In this document: one piece after another, positions 41,296 to 51,529 of the stretch
Position numbering within the stretch: the first letter of the stretch is position 1
Layout: every line of letters starts with the position of its first letter
NCBI GenBank assembly: GCA_025266875.1
Contig: JALLLT010000035.1
Span: 392,360 to 456,359, forward strand
Direction of reading: 5' to 3'
Source of the DNA: Fennellomyces sp. T-0311
Lineage: Eukaryota; Mucoromycota; Mucoromycetes; Mucorales; Lichtheimiaceae
DNA length: 64,000 nt
The notes under the pieces: generated by a model
Seen by the model: only the letters and a program-made list of their open reading frames with translations
Databases searched by the model: none
What the model was told of the DNA's origin: nothing
Program-made: the position numbers and the translations under genes

Positions 41296-42401
41296 TCGTT
41301 CTTACTACCCAGTCTTAGGCAAAGTAATTCTAGACTGTACGATATTGCACCCGACGGTGCTCCGCGTGTTTAATTGTGATACATAAACCCTTTCAAAATG
41401 TCGACCGAGTGTTTCAGGAATTGACGGGTCAACAGCTATTGTGACACTACCAAGGTTATACATACAGTGTCAAAGTGTTTAGATATAACAAAAACTGGTA
41501 TGATACCAGAAAGATGCTATAATTTCGGTTCTAAAAACGAGTGCAGTTGATGGCCAAAGTGACTGATATATAATGACACGGAAATAGCCCAGAATCATCA
41601 TATTCACTAATGTATGGCATGCTTCAGCACCCAGAGACAAAGTGAGCTGCGCATACTAGTATGCTGACATGATACATGAGCGTGAACTTTTAGTGTGACG
41701 AAAAGGTCAACTTTCAGGTGGTGTGGCTGATCTTTGAAAGCGAAACAGTACATGCAGCAACAGAAAAAAGCAATCTTCAAGATATGGCGGGATCGTGTAG
41801 TGTGGGTCATTGTTCATTTTAATTTATGCGTGGCTAAAAAGTAAACGGACGATAGCAAACAGAAAATCCTGTACAGAGCGTAATAAATTCATCCTAACAA
41901 CCTGGCCTTCTTGTTGACCCTAGTGCCTCAAGATGCGAGGCGATTTACTAAGAGCACTCCAAAATTTTATGCCACAACATTCCATTTTTCCTAAAAGAAG
42001 ACATAAATTGCAACACCTTGACTTACTTTAAAATGGTAATACGCAATAGAGCTGCAATAAAGTCCATAACGACCATACAAAGTATCAAGTGGAGTGTAAA
42101 AGCAACTTGCCGTTTTATAAAGATTTGGAGAATCCGCCCAGATGCGGTGTAGGCAACGTCACTGATGTAAATTACGTTAATGCCCTGTCATCCGTTATGT
42201 CGTTAGGTTCCTGGCCTCCATGTTGCGACCTATCTTTCCCATCGTCAGCCAATTGTGGTTCGGCACTTTGATAGACTGCCACTTGCTACACTGTTGTATT
42301 TGCGGTGATAATCTTTAATTTTGAATCTCCGGCTCACATGAAGAACTGCTTGGAGGTGGTCCAGTTCGAGAAAATGAGCTTGTTACTAGTACTGGACCTG
42401 G
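41296..42401. other. Spacer between family copies 1 and 2
   Basis: No gene is seen. The sequence is probably decayed remains of the array, but no family motif could be recognised in any frame. Confidence 0.45.
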
Positions 42402-43650
42402 TTATGATCTAGATCCCGGTAATCGAAGTGGTGATGGCAACCTAGTTAAGGTTTCCTCACTTTTGTTTCTAGTGAGTTCATCGAGAAATCCATATACCTT
42501 TGGCGTTGCGTCCTTTCCATTGCTTCTTGCTTTTGCTATTTCCATTGACGCAAATAATACAGTTGGCCTTGTCAAATGGTTTGCAATACTTTTGGAAACC
42601 TTCAATATACGTTGCATCTGGAAAATCGACATCTTCAAGCGTATTTGTTCAAGCTGTCTGATACCCAATAGTGCTATATATTTGTGGAAATGCAGATGGA
42701 TCGTCATGCTGCATCGATACGTGCAGCCAGTGTATGTGCAGGAGGCTTGAACCTTGGATCCTTGATTTTACGGTCAGTCAACTCATTTCAACCCATACTT
42801 ACCCACCAGCTGCGTAGAGTGATGAACCCGTATAAGGTGATGTTGATAGCTATGCAATTATTACCATCTTCTACGGCCAAATGCTCCTTGATTAGTTAGG
42901 GTCCACCATTTTCGCTTTTCTATGAAGCAACTTTTATGCGCTCACAAATTTGTACTAACTGGATGATGTGTCTTGACCTATATGTTTCTTCCGAAATCTA
43001 TATGTTTTCGGCGATAGCCCTGTGTTGAACTTTTCTAGACCTTTTTCCTTTCGTGCCTTGGCATATGTGGTGGCTTTCCTCCAGTTCGCCAATCCAACGT
43101 CGTATATTCTCGGTTTCCTCTTGAGTTGGCTTTCTGATTTTGTTTGATTTAGTGGTGCGTGCAACAACACCATCATACCATGATAGAACGTCCCCTTGTT
43201 GCTCGACTTTGGCAACACGATTCTCGAACTCTAACCAAGTCCTGATAATCGTCTTGGAAAAGTTTTGACTTAGATATCTTTTATTCAGTCATCAGTTGAG
43301 CACGAATTCTGGCACGGATAACAATTCTTGATTTCTGATAACTTCTTCACCAATTCCGTCTTGGTAGATCAAATTTTGGCAGGAAATATTCTTCTCAGTA
43401 GGGCTTCCAGTTGTTTCACCTCGTCGGTTCCTTGCTGGTTCACTGCTCCTGCAACATTGGAGGCTTGTTGATCTGTTTGTTTAGGTTTGTCGCAAAAGTA
43501 TCATTTGGATCTGGATCCTTCTTATTCCTAATATCAAGGCTCTCCACCTGGTCACTACGTTTCCAAAGAATCAGCGTCTTGATTTGGGGCCTTGATACCG
43601 CTATTTCGGTTTCCGACAATTTTGCCGATATACGTATAGCCAGTGTTATG
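42402..43650 (-). pseudogene. Degenerate copy of the tandem unknown family (copy 2)
   Basis: Scattered family motifs appear in different minus-strand frames, in the right order. There is KVYGFLDELTRNKSEE (C-terminal motif, near 42430-42520), and GLSPKTYRFRKKHIGQDTSSS (central module, near 42960-43030). A region resembling the N-terminal helical part lies near 43440-43640. Numerous stops and shifts separate them, so this is an old pseudogene. Confidence 0.6.
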
Positions 43651-43754
43651 TGAAGTTTATGACTTTTAGGGCGTTGACATAGTTACCAACTTCCTTTTGA
43701 AGAAAATACTGATAAACGAACCTTTGTTACGTACGCTACAGAATCCCCAGTTAC

Positions 43755-43858
43755 ACTGCATATAATTTCGATGGTTAAAAGTGGTTCAGCGGTTAGACAT
43801 AAGCTTTCTAACCACTTCAAAAACCATTCACCAAAATTCACCAAAAATTATATGCAGT
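43755..43858. mobile_element. 104-bp MITE-like foldback element
   Basis: The ends ACTGCATATAATTT and AAATTATATGCAGT form a perfect 14-bp inverted repeat. The inner part contains a second inverted pair (GGTTAG and CTAACC) around AAGCTTTC. The size and symmetry suggest a small non-autonomous element. A target-site duplication could not be defined with confidence. Confidence 0.6.
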
Positions 43859-44170
43859 TTTAAATACTTGGTTAACCAAGGCAGGAATTTGGAATCTTTA
43901 ATATTCTCACAGTGTACCTATAAGTAGTTTGTCATAGGCTGAAGCAAATGTTACCATCGTAATACACACAATACTTGAGATTTCTTTGTCTGGTCTACTG
44001 TACAATATCCCAGCCGACGGAACTTTGCAATATGTAATGAAGGTACGTACATCCACCAAATACATTATATCATGCATCAACTTGTCATAAAACAGCAGCT
44101 TTGATTATTTTAAGTTGCAAAAGCGCATTTCAATACATCTTTGGATAAATTTGGGATCTTTAAAAATGTT

Positions 44171-45664
44171 TCATGGGCCAGGTTGTGGACTTTGCGGCTC
44201 CATAGTATCCGTCTCGTCTATCGCATGTTCCTGTTCAGGTCCTCCTGTAGTACCCTCTTGGTCTTTGGCCGTATCTGCTTCCTCCTTTGTCTGCTGTCCA
44301 GTTTTCTCTGTGATGTCGTTTTGATCCTTGGTATGGCTCCTGACTAGCTCTTCCAAAAACTTGTAGACTTAAGGTTTTCCGCTTCCCCATCGTTCAGGAT
44401 CTAGTCCTCGCACGTAATGATAATTGACATAGTCCAGTGGCTCATAATATGCCAAAAATTCTCTGATTCGTCCTTTTCCTGGGAAATCAACCTCCCGCAG
44501 TACATCTCTCTCCAACTGGCCCACCCGGTAAGTGACCATATAGCGCTGGTAGAGAAACGACACTGATCTCCTGGCGAAGTCCACCTTGTCCGCTTTTCTG
44601 TGCTTTTCGTCCTTCTCTTCTTCCAACCGCACCCGCGATTCCTTTCGGTCTTTGCCTCATTCCGCCGCTTTTTCCTTGATCCTCGCCTCATCCTTTCTTC
44701 CGATACCGTCATACAATTTCTCAATCTCCAAGAAGCTCTTTTGCATTTCCTTGGATGTAAACTGGTCCATAAGATTCAACACCATTTTGGCAACCTCCAC
44801 CCGAGCTTCAGGAGACAATTCTCTTCTACGCATTGCAAGTTGCTGGGAGTTCTTGACAAAAGGAAATCCATGTGTGTTTGTCAGTGCTATAAACCCATAG
44901 AGAGTCATTTTTGTGACTGGTTCGTCGCCAATTCTTGCTTCCTGGACAGCCAGATGCTCCTTGATACGGTTCAGATCAATTGTATTGAAGTCACCATAAA
45001 GTGCGGTATATGCTTGTGCAAATCGATCCCAATCGGTCCACGTAGCTTGGCCAATATGTCTCTCCCAAAATCGAAAAGCTTCAGGCAGTAGCTTAGTTCT
45101 AAACTGCTCAAGCTTGGGCTCCTCATTGCGTCGAGCAAGGTCGTTGCTTGTCTTAAGAAGATCAATCAGCCTTTGTATTTCTCGGTTCTGCTGTTCAATT
45201 TGTGCAAGGATTTCCGAAGACTGAAAAAGACGTGCACCAAATGCTTTGAATTGCTGACTTGAAAATCTCTTGCTTTTGCTTTTGCATGGTTTAACATCAT
45301 CGAGAAACTTGTCGAGGTCCATGCGGGTTTGGTCAATAATTTTAATAATAGCCTTTATGATATGCTTTTCGCCATTCATGCCTTCTTCGTATCCTTGTAA
45401 TAAAATATCTTTGGCAGACATGCTATCAGATTCCGTAGGCTCCTTGTCAAAGTTTTCTATATATTTGCGTAGTTCCTCGTCAAATCCTGCGTATTGTCGT
45501 ATGATTGGTTCGATTGCATCAACAGCAATTCGAGCATCGCGTTTGAACACGTATGCGGCAGGGACAGATTGATTATAGTCGTCAATGGTGTCCACCGCAA
45601 AAAGAAGTACTTCTTGAACTAATGTAACCGGATCGTCTGTAATAAGCGGAACAAAACGTGCCAT
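44171..45664 (-). pseudogene. Tandem unknown family, copy 3, with two in-frame stops
   Basis: From ATG 45664 to the stop at 44171 the frame is continuous (498 codons) except for a TGA at 44657-44659 and a TAA at 44369-44371. Reading through these restores the family sequence on both sides: LYDGIGRKDE before, VDFARRSVSFLYQRYM after, and VYKFLEELVRSHTKDQ beyond the second. The N-terminal half is intact, with helical segments, a central AFRFWERHIGQATWTDWDRFAQAY module and LYGFIALTNTHGFPF. This copy has a longer acidic, Thr/Gln-rich tail than the intact one. I read it as a recent pseudogene; a truncated 335-aa product from the first part remains possible. Function unknown. Confidence 0.8.
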
Positions 45665-45666
45665 AC

Positions 45667-45777
45667 CTATGCACAAGTAAGTAAAATAACTTTCATACGG
45701 TATCAGCTCAACTTACTAAGACCTTGGCAGCTCTAAAGCACAAAAGATGCTTTAAGAAGCTCCTCAAGCATTTTATA
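45667..45777 (-). promoter_or_regulatory. TATA box and 5'UTR intron of copy 3
   Basis: On the minus strand a GATATAAAA box lies at about 45772-45777. About 56 nt downstream is a GTAAGT donor (45716), with an acceptor at 45667 two bases before the ATG. The same layout occurs upstream of copies 4 and 5, which supports both the start codon and the promoter. Confidence 0.65.
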
Positions 45778-46807
45778 TCTAAGGTTGGAAATTTTTAAGT
45801 GTAACACATATGACATGATATCGTCGGACAAGCCGAAGAATTCGAGGGTGTACAGACTTTTGTCGTTCTTTGGTAAACTACATAAAATTTGGATTTTTAA
45901 CGGTCGATAGCACTTGCCTTCAACAAAACAAGAAAAGGCTCACTTGCTTTATATAAGGTTGATTGTATTAAATGCACGCACCATATAATATTTGATTCTG
46001 TATGCTGATCACGAGTTCGGTGTACGATGTACCCGAGCCGTTGTGCGATGTTACGTTAACCTCCTTTCTTTGATATTCCTTTGACTTTTGCAAGCATTTG
46101 TCAACGAAATTACCAGAGCCTGATTAAAAGCTTGAGAAATCATTCAAATACTAGTATTAGAATAGTGAGGGAATTTTTAAATGCTTACTAAACACTGATT
46201 ACATGTTAAGCCAGCTTGAAGGCAAGATAAAGATGGTTTCCTACTAAAATAATATCTATTAGTAGTCTAAACGCATATACACTAGAAGATGTACTACCGA
46301 AATGGTGAATCAAAAGTTACACAACCGTACTACTGAGGTCACAAAAGCTGATCACTACAAACCCCCGGGATAACATGCATGCGCAGCCTATAATGAGATA
46401 GCAATTTTAATCACTACTCAAGCTCTTCACCTATTACATATGTAATTTCTATGAAGACAAGCAACGACCCTCTATCGAAAATCGTCGTATAAAATCTATA
46501 TGTCAGAAGATAAATTTTGGCTTTCAGCCAATAAACATTCTGGCATGATTCAGATACTTTAGGAGTAACATACTTAGCAATATATTTAGTTATTAACTAC
46601 TTATGACAAGCTGACTAAGACATATAGCTAACGTATATTAAAACTATAAATACAAGTATCATAGTGAAAGATCAGTACATATACTGGATGAAAATACAGT
46701 ATAGTTCTAGCTATAAAAATAGACTCTGTGTGTTTGAGACCCATTCGTAAATTCGCTGGTTTGTAACGGGTTTTTTGTTGTCAAATACAGAAGTCATACA
46801 ATACTAA
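45778..46807. other. AT-rich spacer between family copies 3 and 4
   Basis: About 1 kb with no coding signal. A TATATAA element near 45948-45957 could be an alternative distal promoter for copy 3. Nothing else is recognised. Confidence 0.45.
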
Positions 46808-48102
46808 CTACTTGGCTTCTTTTGACTTATCAACCACTAGCTGCTCCAAAAAGTGATAGACATCAGGTTGCGCTGTAGGCCATCTCTCTGGCTCCAGATC
46901 AAGCACGTAATGGAAATTGGAATAATCAAGCGGCTTGCAGAAAGCAATAAACTCTCTCAGGCGGCCTTTTCCTGGAAAGTCAACTTCACTCAACATGTCT
47001 CGTTGTGGCTGCCCAACTCGCCAGAGTACTCTATATTGTTGATAGAAGAACGAAATGGAACGCCGTGCAAAGTCAACTCGATCGGCTTCCAGCTGCTCCT
47101 CGGTTTTCTGACTGTCGTTTAGTAACTTTCGCGATGCTTTTCTTACTGCTGCCCAGTGGTCGGCACGTTTTTCGATTGCTTTGGTGTCCTTTCTGTCAAC
47201 ACCTTGAAACCACTGGTAGATGGCCAAAAAGTGATCTTGCATGTCCTTGGACGCAAACTTATCCATAAGCGATTAACCATTTTGGCGACTTCTGTACGTA
47301 TCCCATCTGTGTTTTCTTTTTTGCGATGGCGCGGCATAGTTTCAGGATTCTTGGCAAAAGGAAATCCATGCTTCTCTGTAAGTGTAATGAATCCATATAG
47401 AGTCATTAGTTCGTTTCCTTTGTCTGTTACAGATAGATATTCCTTGATCTCCTTCAGATCCAGCATATCATGTGTGCCAAAAAGTATGGTATAATTTTGT
47501 GCAAACATATCCCAACTAGTCGATGTCGTTTCTCCCACATGCTTTTTCCAGAAATTGAAGGCCGTAGGCGTAAGTCTAGTTCGAAATTGTTCAAGCTTTG
47601 GGTCGCTTGCGCTTTTGGCACAATTTTTGCGCTTCTCCAGGAGGATAATCAAATCTTGAAGTCTCTTGGTTTTCTCTTGAATATCTCGTCGTATGGTTTT
47701 GTATCTTGTAACGCTGCTAACGATTGCTTTGGCATTCTCTGTTGCTAAACGCTCTTCTGCGCCTTTGACGGCCTTACGAAACTCGTTGATATTGTATCGT
47801 GTTTGGATGATTACGGCAACAATTTCTTTTACAATTTTTTTATCGTCGTCTATGTCTTTTGCATTGTCCTTCTCGTGCTCCTCATATTGTTCGATATAGC
47901 GTTGCAACTCCTCGTCAAATCCTTTGAAGCTTTGTATGATCGGCTGAATAACGTCAATAGCTAAGCGGCAATCACGCGTGAATCCGTAAACATCGGGAAC
48001 CGCCTCGTCCCATGCTTCGATAGTCTCAACAAACAGTAACAGTGACTCCTTCACAAAGGCCGCATGATCATTGGTAGTAAGTGCAACGAGCCTAATGGTC
48101 AT
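46808..48102 (-). pseudogene. Tandem unknown family, copy 4, with a 1-nt frameshift
   Basis: Starts at ATG 48102 (MTIRLVALTTND) and ends at the stop at 46808. The length is one base short of a multiple of three. By comparison with copies 3 and 5 one base is missing around 47267-47268, just before the ATGGATAAGTTTGC segment (MDKFA). Both halves are otherwise open: GFTRDCRLAIDVIQ and FNFWKKHVGETTSTSW before the shift, VDFARRSISFFYQQY, FPGKGRLREF and QPDVYHFLEQLVVDK after it. It could be a real pseudogene or a base error; corrected, it would be about 431 aa. Family function unknown. Confidence 0.8.
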
Positions 48103-48225
48103 CTCTACATTATAAAGTAAGCAAAATGTGTAAACTAAAACCACATATGCATATCTTACCAAAGAAAAAATATACTTGTTCAAGCCTTCGGAAGTGGCAA
48201 GCAGAACGAAGCACCTTTATATAAG
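48103..48225 (-). promoter_or_regulatory. TATA box and 5'UTR intron of copy 4
   Basis: A TATATAA element lies at 48216-48225. About 57 nt downstream is a GTAAGA donor (48159), with an acceptor at 48105 two bases before the ATG. The layout is the same as for copies 3 and 5. Confidence 0.7.
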
Positions 48226-50071
48226 ATTTCGCAGATGTAACATGACACCTTAAGCACAGCATGATAAGCCATACCTGGTGATAAAAGCTTGTGTATCAAC
48301 AATTCAAAGACTGTCTTAGATACCAAGAGATAGGTAAATGGGTACTAAATTCCGTAACATGGCTATATTCTGAGCTATTAAATACTTGCATTGTTCGTTT
48401 TTTATTACCGTTCATCTGGAAAGATATGAAAAAAAATTTAGGCGCCATGAAGTGCCCACGAAATTTTGTGTCACATTACACCGACTTTCCTTTTGTCACT
48501 TTTAACCGAATCATGTGGGCTGATGGTGGCGCGCAATGGCTGAAGCTGTGTATTCCTGCATAGCCTGATACTATAGGCAGCTTATGCTCGGCTACCGATT
48601 ATCCTATGTTATTACCCTATGAATAGGCATTCATCTCAGGTTTCAAAAGAAGCTGCGATAGCGAGCCACCTTCTATTCGACCACATTTCAACAATAAGGG
48701 TCATGAGCATAGACATATATTATCTCAGTTTAATCTTTGGGAATTTGGCTGTAACAAGTTTCGTTGTATAAGTCGCCAGATTTTGACGCCTATATTTCAT
48801 AGAGTTAGTGATGAGCTTCAGAAATGGTATTCATATGTCCATAGCAATATATAAAATCTTGGCACATTAAGTTATGCCATCCAGGATTATCCTTGGGGAC
48901 CACAATCTCACGAAATATTGATCAGTCATTAGGCATACCATCTTATGACGCTCATTTCATGGTGGCGCACACTTCTAGAAAAGCGTATCAATTTTCTTCG
49001 CCTCATCTATGGAGCGAAATCTGCATTGGCGCTATTTTGCTCTTGGCAAATTGCCAAAGGTGACATTTGTTATCGATCAATATTCCAAACTAGTGAGATT
49101 GAGATCCACCAGCCATCACTCTTGACTACGCTGGAGCATTTATTGCTATCGCAGTTTGCATCAGCCGCTGGCAACTGTCACCATAATTTGGTACTTGCGT
49201 GCATGCTTCTCTAAACAATGTTGGCTATGCGTAGGTTGTATATCGTCAACCTTTACAGAAATGTAAGGGTAGCGAACCACTTTTAGGAATCAGCAAATTA
49301 GCTTTACCTTTTCTAACAGCATCATCGCTGCAGAGTAAGGTTTTGAAGTTTCTAAAACCATTTCCATAAGCAAAAACTACTGAGTATAGAACCATTGTAG
49401 GTAAAATTTATTCCCGGACAGCTCATCGAAAGCTCAGCTTATGTGTGTTGTGTTCCAACAGAATGCCAAGTTACGTGCTTTCTTTTAGCTTACTTCCAAA
49501 ATCGTTTACTGGTCAATAAATGCATGCAGCCGTCTCTGCATGTACTGCCCAATTTATAATGGAACGAAATTCATACCGGATGGACTGCTTTATGCTTTAA
49601 CGTTGTTAATAATGTACTCCTTTGTACCACAAATGAAGAGGTATGTGAGGCCAGTTCTTAATGTATCTTATGCCTATATCTGCCGATCATAGCTATATAG
49701 ACTTCTTCGTAGATTTATTGGTGCCAGGCTTTGCGCAGGGGTTAGGCTTATCTGCGTGCTATGCAAATGACAACTTAAATGTGATCTCAACACGGCAATC
49801 ATCAGTTAATTTTTTTGTCATAGGGCCTTCGTGTTTATTTCATGCTTACGTTGTGTAGGGTACATACAGGCGTAGGTTTGAAGAGATGTAGTTATATAAA
49901 AAAGAATGCGGGTATTCAAATGACAAGATATATGAAACGACTATAAAGAATGCTGCTGAAGTAGATGATGAAGGGATGGGGGTATTCGAAACAGAGTCAA
50001 TATACAAATTACAAGTGATGTTGGGTATTTTTTCTGGTCAAATTGTACGATAGTTCCTGCTTGTCAGTATA
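48226..50071. other. Spacer between family copies 4 and 5
   Basis: About 1.8 kb without a supportable gene. Two occurrences of the decamer ATGGTGGCGC lie near 48523 and 48954. The first sits at one end of an imperfect inverted repeat (about 48440-48545, GGCGCCAT against GTGGCGC) that may be a MITE remnant. Confidence 0.45.
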
Positions 50072-51400
50072 TTACGGATTTTCTTTCACCATTCCAGGCT
50101 TTGGTGTGCTTGGTGCAGTCGTATCCATCTTCAGTCTTGGTGCATCTTTTGTCTTGTCAACGAGTAGCTGTTTCAAAAATCTGTAAACGTCGGGTTGAGC
50201 AGTGGGCCATCTCTCGGGCTCGAGGTTGAGAACATAATGAAAGTTGGCGTAATCAAGCGGCTTGCAGTAAGCAACAAACTCACGCAAACGTCCTTTGCCT
50301 GGAAAGTCGATTTCGCTCAACATATCGCTCTGTGGTTGACCAACGCGCCAGAGAACCATATATTGCTGATAGAAAAACGATACCGATCGTCGTGCAAAGT
50401 CAACTCGGTCAGCCTCCAAGTGTCGTTCAGTTTTTTGGTTTTCATCTGTAATCATGCGAGACTCCTTTCTGGCGACTGCCCATTCGTCCGCACGCTTTTC
50501 AATAGCACTGCTTTCTGTCTTGTCGATGCCGCGATAGTAGTGTGCAAGGGTCAAAAGATTTTGCTGCATTACACTGGACGCGAACTTGTCCATCAATCCG
50601 ATAACCACCTTGGCAAGGTCCAAACGGTCACCGCCTGTTACGTCTTGACTTTGCTCCGCGGAGCTTGCAAATGGAAATCCATGATGTCTCGTGAGTGTGA
50701 GAAAGCTGTAAATGGTAAATATGTTGAGTCTTCCATTGCTGTTTCCGAACAAGTATCCTTCGATGCGCGCAAGTTTGACGGGGCCGCCCTTGCCATAGAG
50801 TAGGACATAGGCTTGTGCGAATTCGGACCACGTTACTGAAACGCTCGAACCCAGTTTTTTAGCCCAAAATTCGTAAGCTGGGATTGGAAGTTCATCCGCG
50901 AACTGGTTTAATACCGACTTTTCCGTCAGTGCAGCAAACCTCCTATTTTGCTCCAGACTTGCGACTTCCACTCGAAGATTTTGGGCTTCGATATCAAAAG
51001 CTGTCCGGTAGTCGATAGCGGGTTCAGAGCGGCGAAAGAATGACTTTTTTGGTTTTTGTGGCACCAAGTGCTGATTACTTTCTTCGAGAATTTTGCTGAA
51101 ATACAGGTGACCTCGTGAGATGGCTACGAGGACTCGTTTGATAATTTCCTGGTCACCGTGATGGGTGCTTCGGTCCTTAAAGCCTCCTTTGATGTATTTC
51201 TCCAGGTACTTGTAAAATCTCTGATCGTGCTCCCCAAGTGATCGCACGATGTCCTGAACAAGTCGACAATCGCGCTCAAATCCGTATCCCTTTGGGACAC
51301 TGCTGATCCAATACTTTTCGGTTTGTTCAAAGTACCGTATTGTCTCTTGCAAACGGAGAACTGGATCGTTTGTAGTAATACGTGAAGTTAAAATTGACAT
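50072..51400 (-). CDS. Tandem unknown family, copy 5, intact 442-aa protein
   Basis: The only uninterrupted copy. The start MSILTSRITTND at 51400 is chosen because it aligns with the starts of copies 3 and 4 and sits one base after a 3' splice site. An in-frame upstream methionine at 51448 would lie inside the 5'UTR intron. No known domain is certain. Residues 1-170 are predicted helical, with a conserved GFERDCRLVQDIV motif and a basic loop. Residues 175-245 (AYEFWAKKLGSSVSVTWSEFAQAY ... FLTLTRHHGFPF) resemble the EF-hand-like module of Cbl proteins. Residues 255-310 form another helical block. Residues 330-415 are the best conserved part (VDFARRSVSFFYQQYMVLWR, FPGKGRLREF, QPDVYRFLKQLL). There is no signal peptide or membrane segment, so it is probably cytosolic. 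A role in signalling or cell-death-like adaptors is speculation. Confidence 0.8.
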   Translation of the reverse strand: MSILTSRITTNDPVLRLQETIRYFEQTEKYWISSVPKGYGFERDCRLVQDIVRSLGEHDQRFYKYLEKYIKGGFKDRSTHHGDQEIIKRVLVAISRGHLYFSKILEESNQHLVPQKPKKSFFRRSEPAIDYRTAFDIEAQNLRVEVASLEQNRRFAALTEKSVLNQFADELPIPAYEFWAKKLGSSVSVTWSEFAQAYVLLYGKGGPVKLARIEGYLFGNSNGRLNIFTIYSFLTLTRHHGFPFASSAEQSQDVTGGDRLDLAKVVIGLMDKFASSVMQQNLLTLAHYYRGIDKTESSAIEKRADEWAVARKESRMITDENQKTERHLEADRVDFARRSVSFFYQQYMVLWRVGQPQSDMLSEIDFPGKGRLREFVAYCKPLDYANFHYVLNLEPERWPTAQPDVYRFLKQLLVDKTKDAPRLKMDTTAPSTPKPGMVKENP

Positions 51401-51401
51401 G

Positions 51402-51529
51402 CTGAAATAGTAAGAGCATATTAGTTCTCTGTGCTTGAATCCAGACACACTGGCAGCATTTCATACCTGAGTAAAATTTATGGGAAAAGAGTCGAATTGG
51501 TTTTTTATAATCGGGAGGCTATATTTATA
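51402..51529 (-). promoter_or_regulatory. TATA box and 5'UTR intron of copy 5
   Basis: A TATAAATA box lies at 51522-51529 on the minus strand. About 56 nt downstream is a GTATGA donor (51466), with a TTTCAG acceptor at 51402 one base before the ATG. It shares its spacing with copies 3 and 4. Confidence 0.7.

Noticed and set aside
44369..44659. Stop-codon reassignment or selenocysteine to explain the stops in copy 3
   Set aside because: TGA and TAA act as normal terminators in the intact genes of the window, and one TGA plus one TAA in a decaying array is simpler as nonsense mutation.
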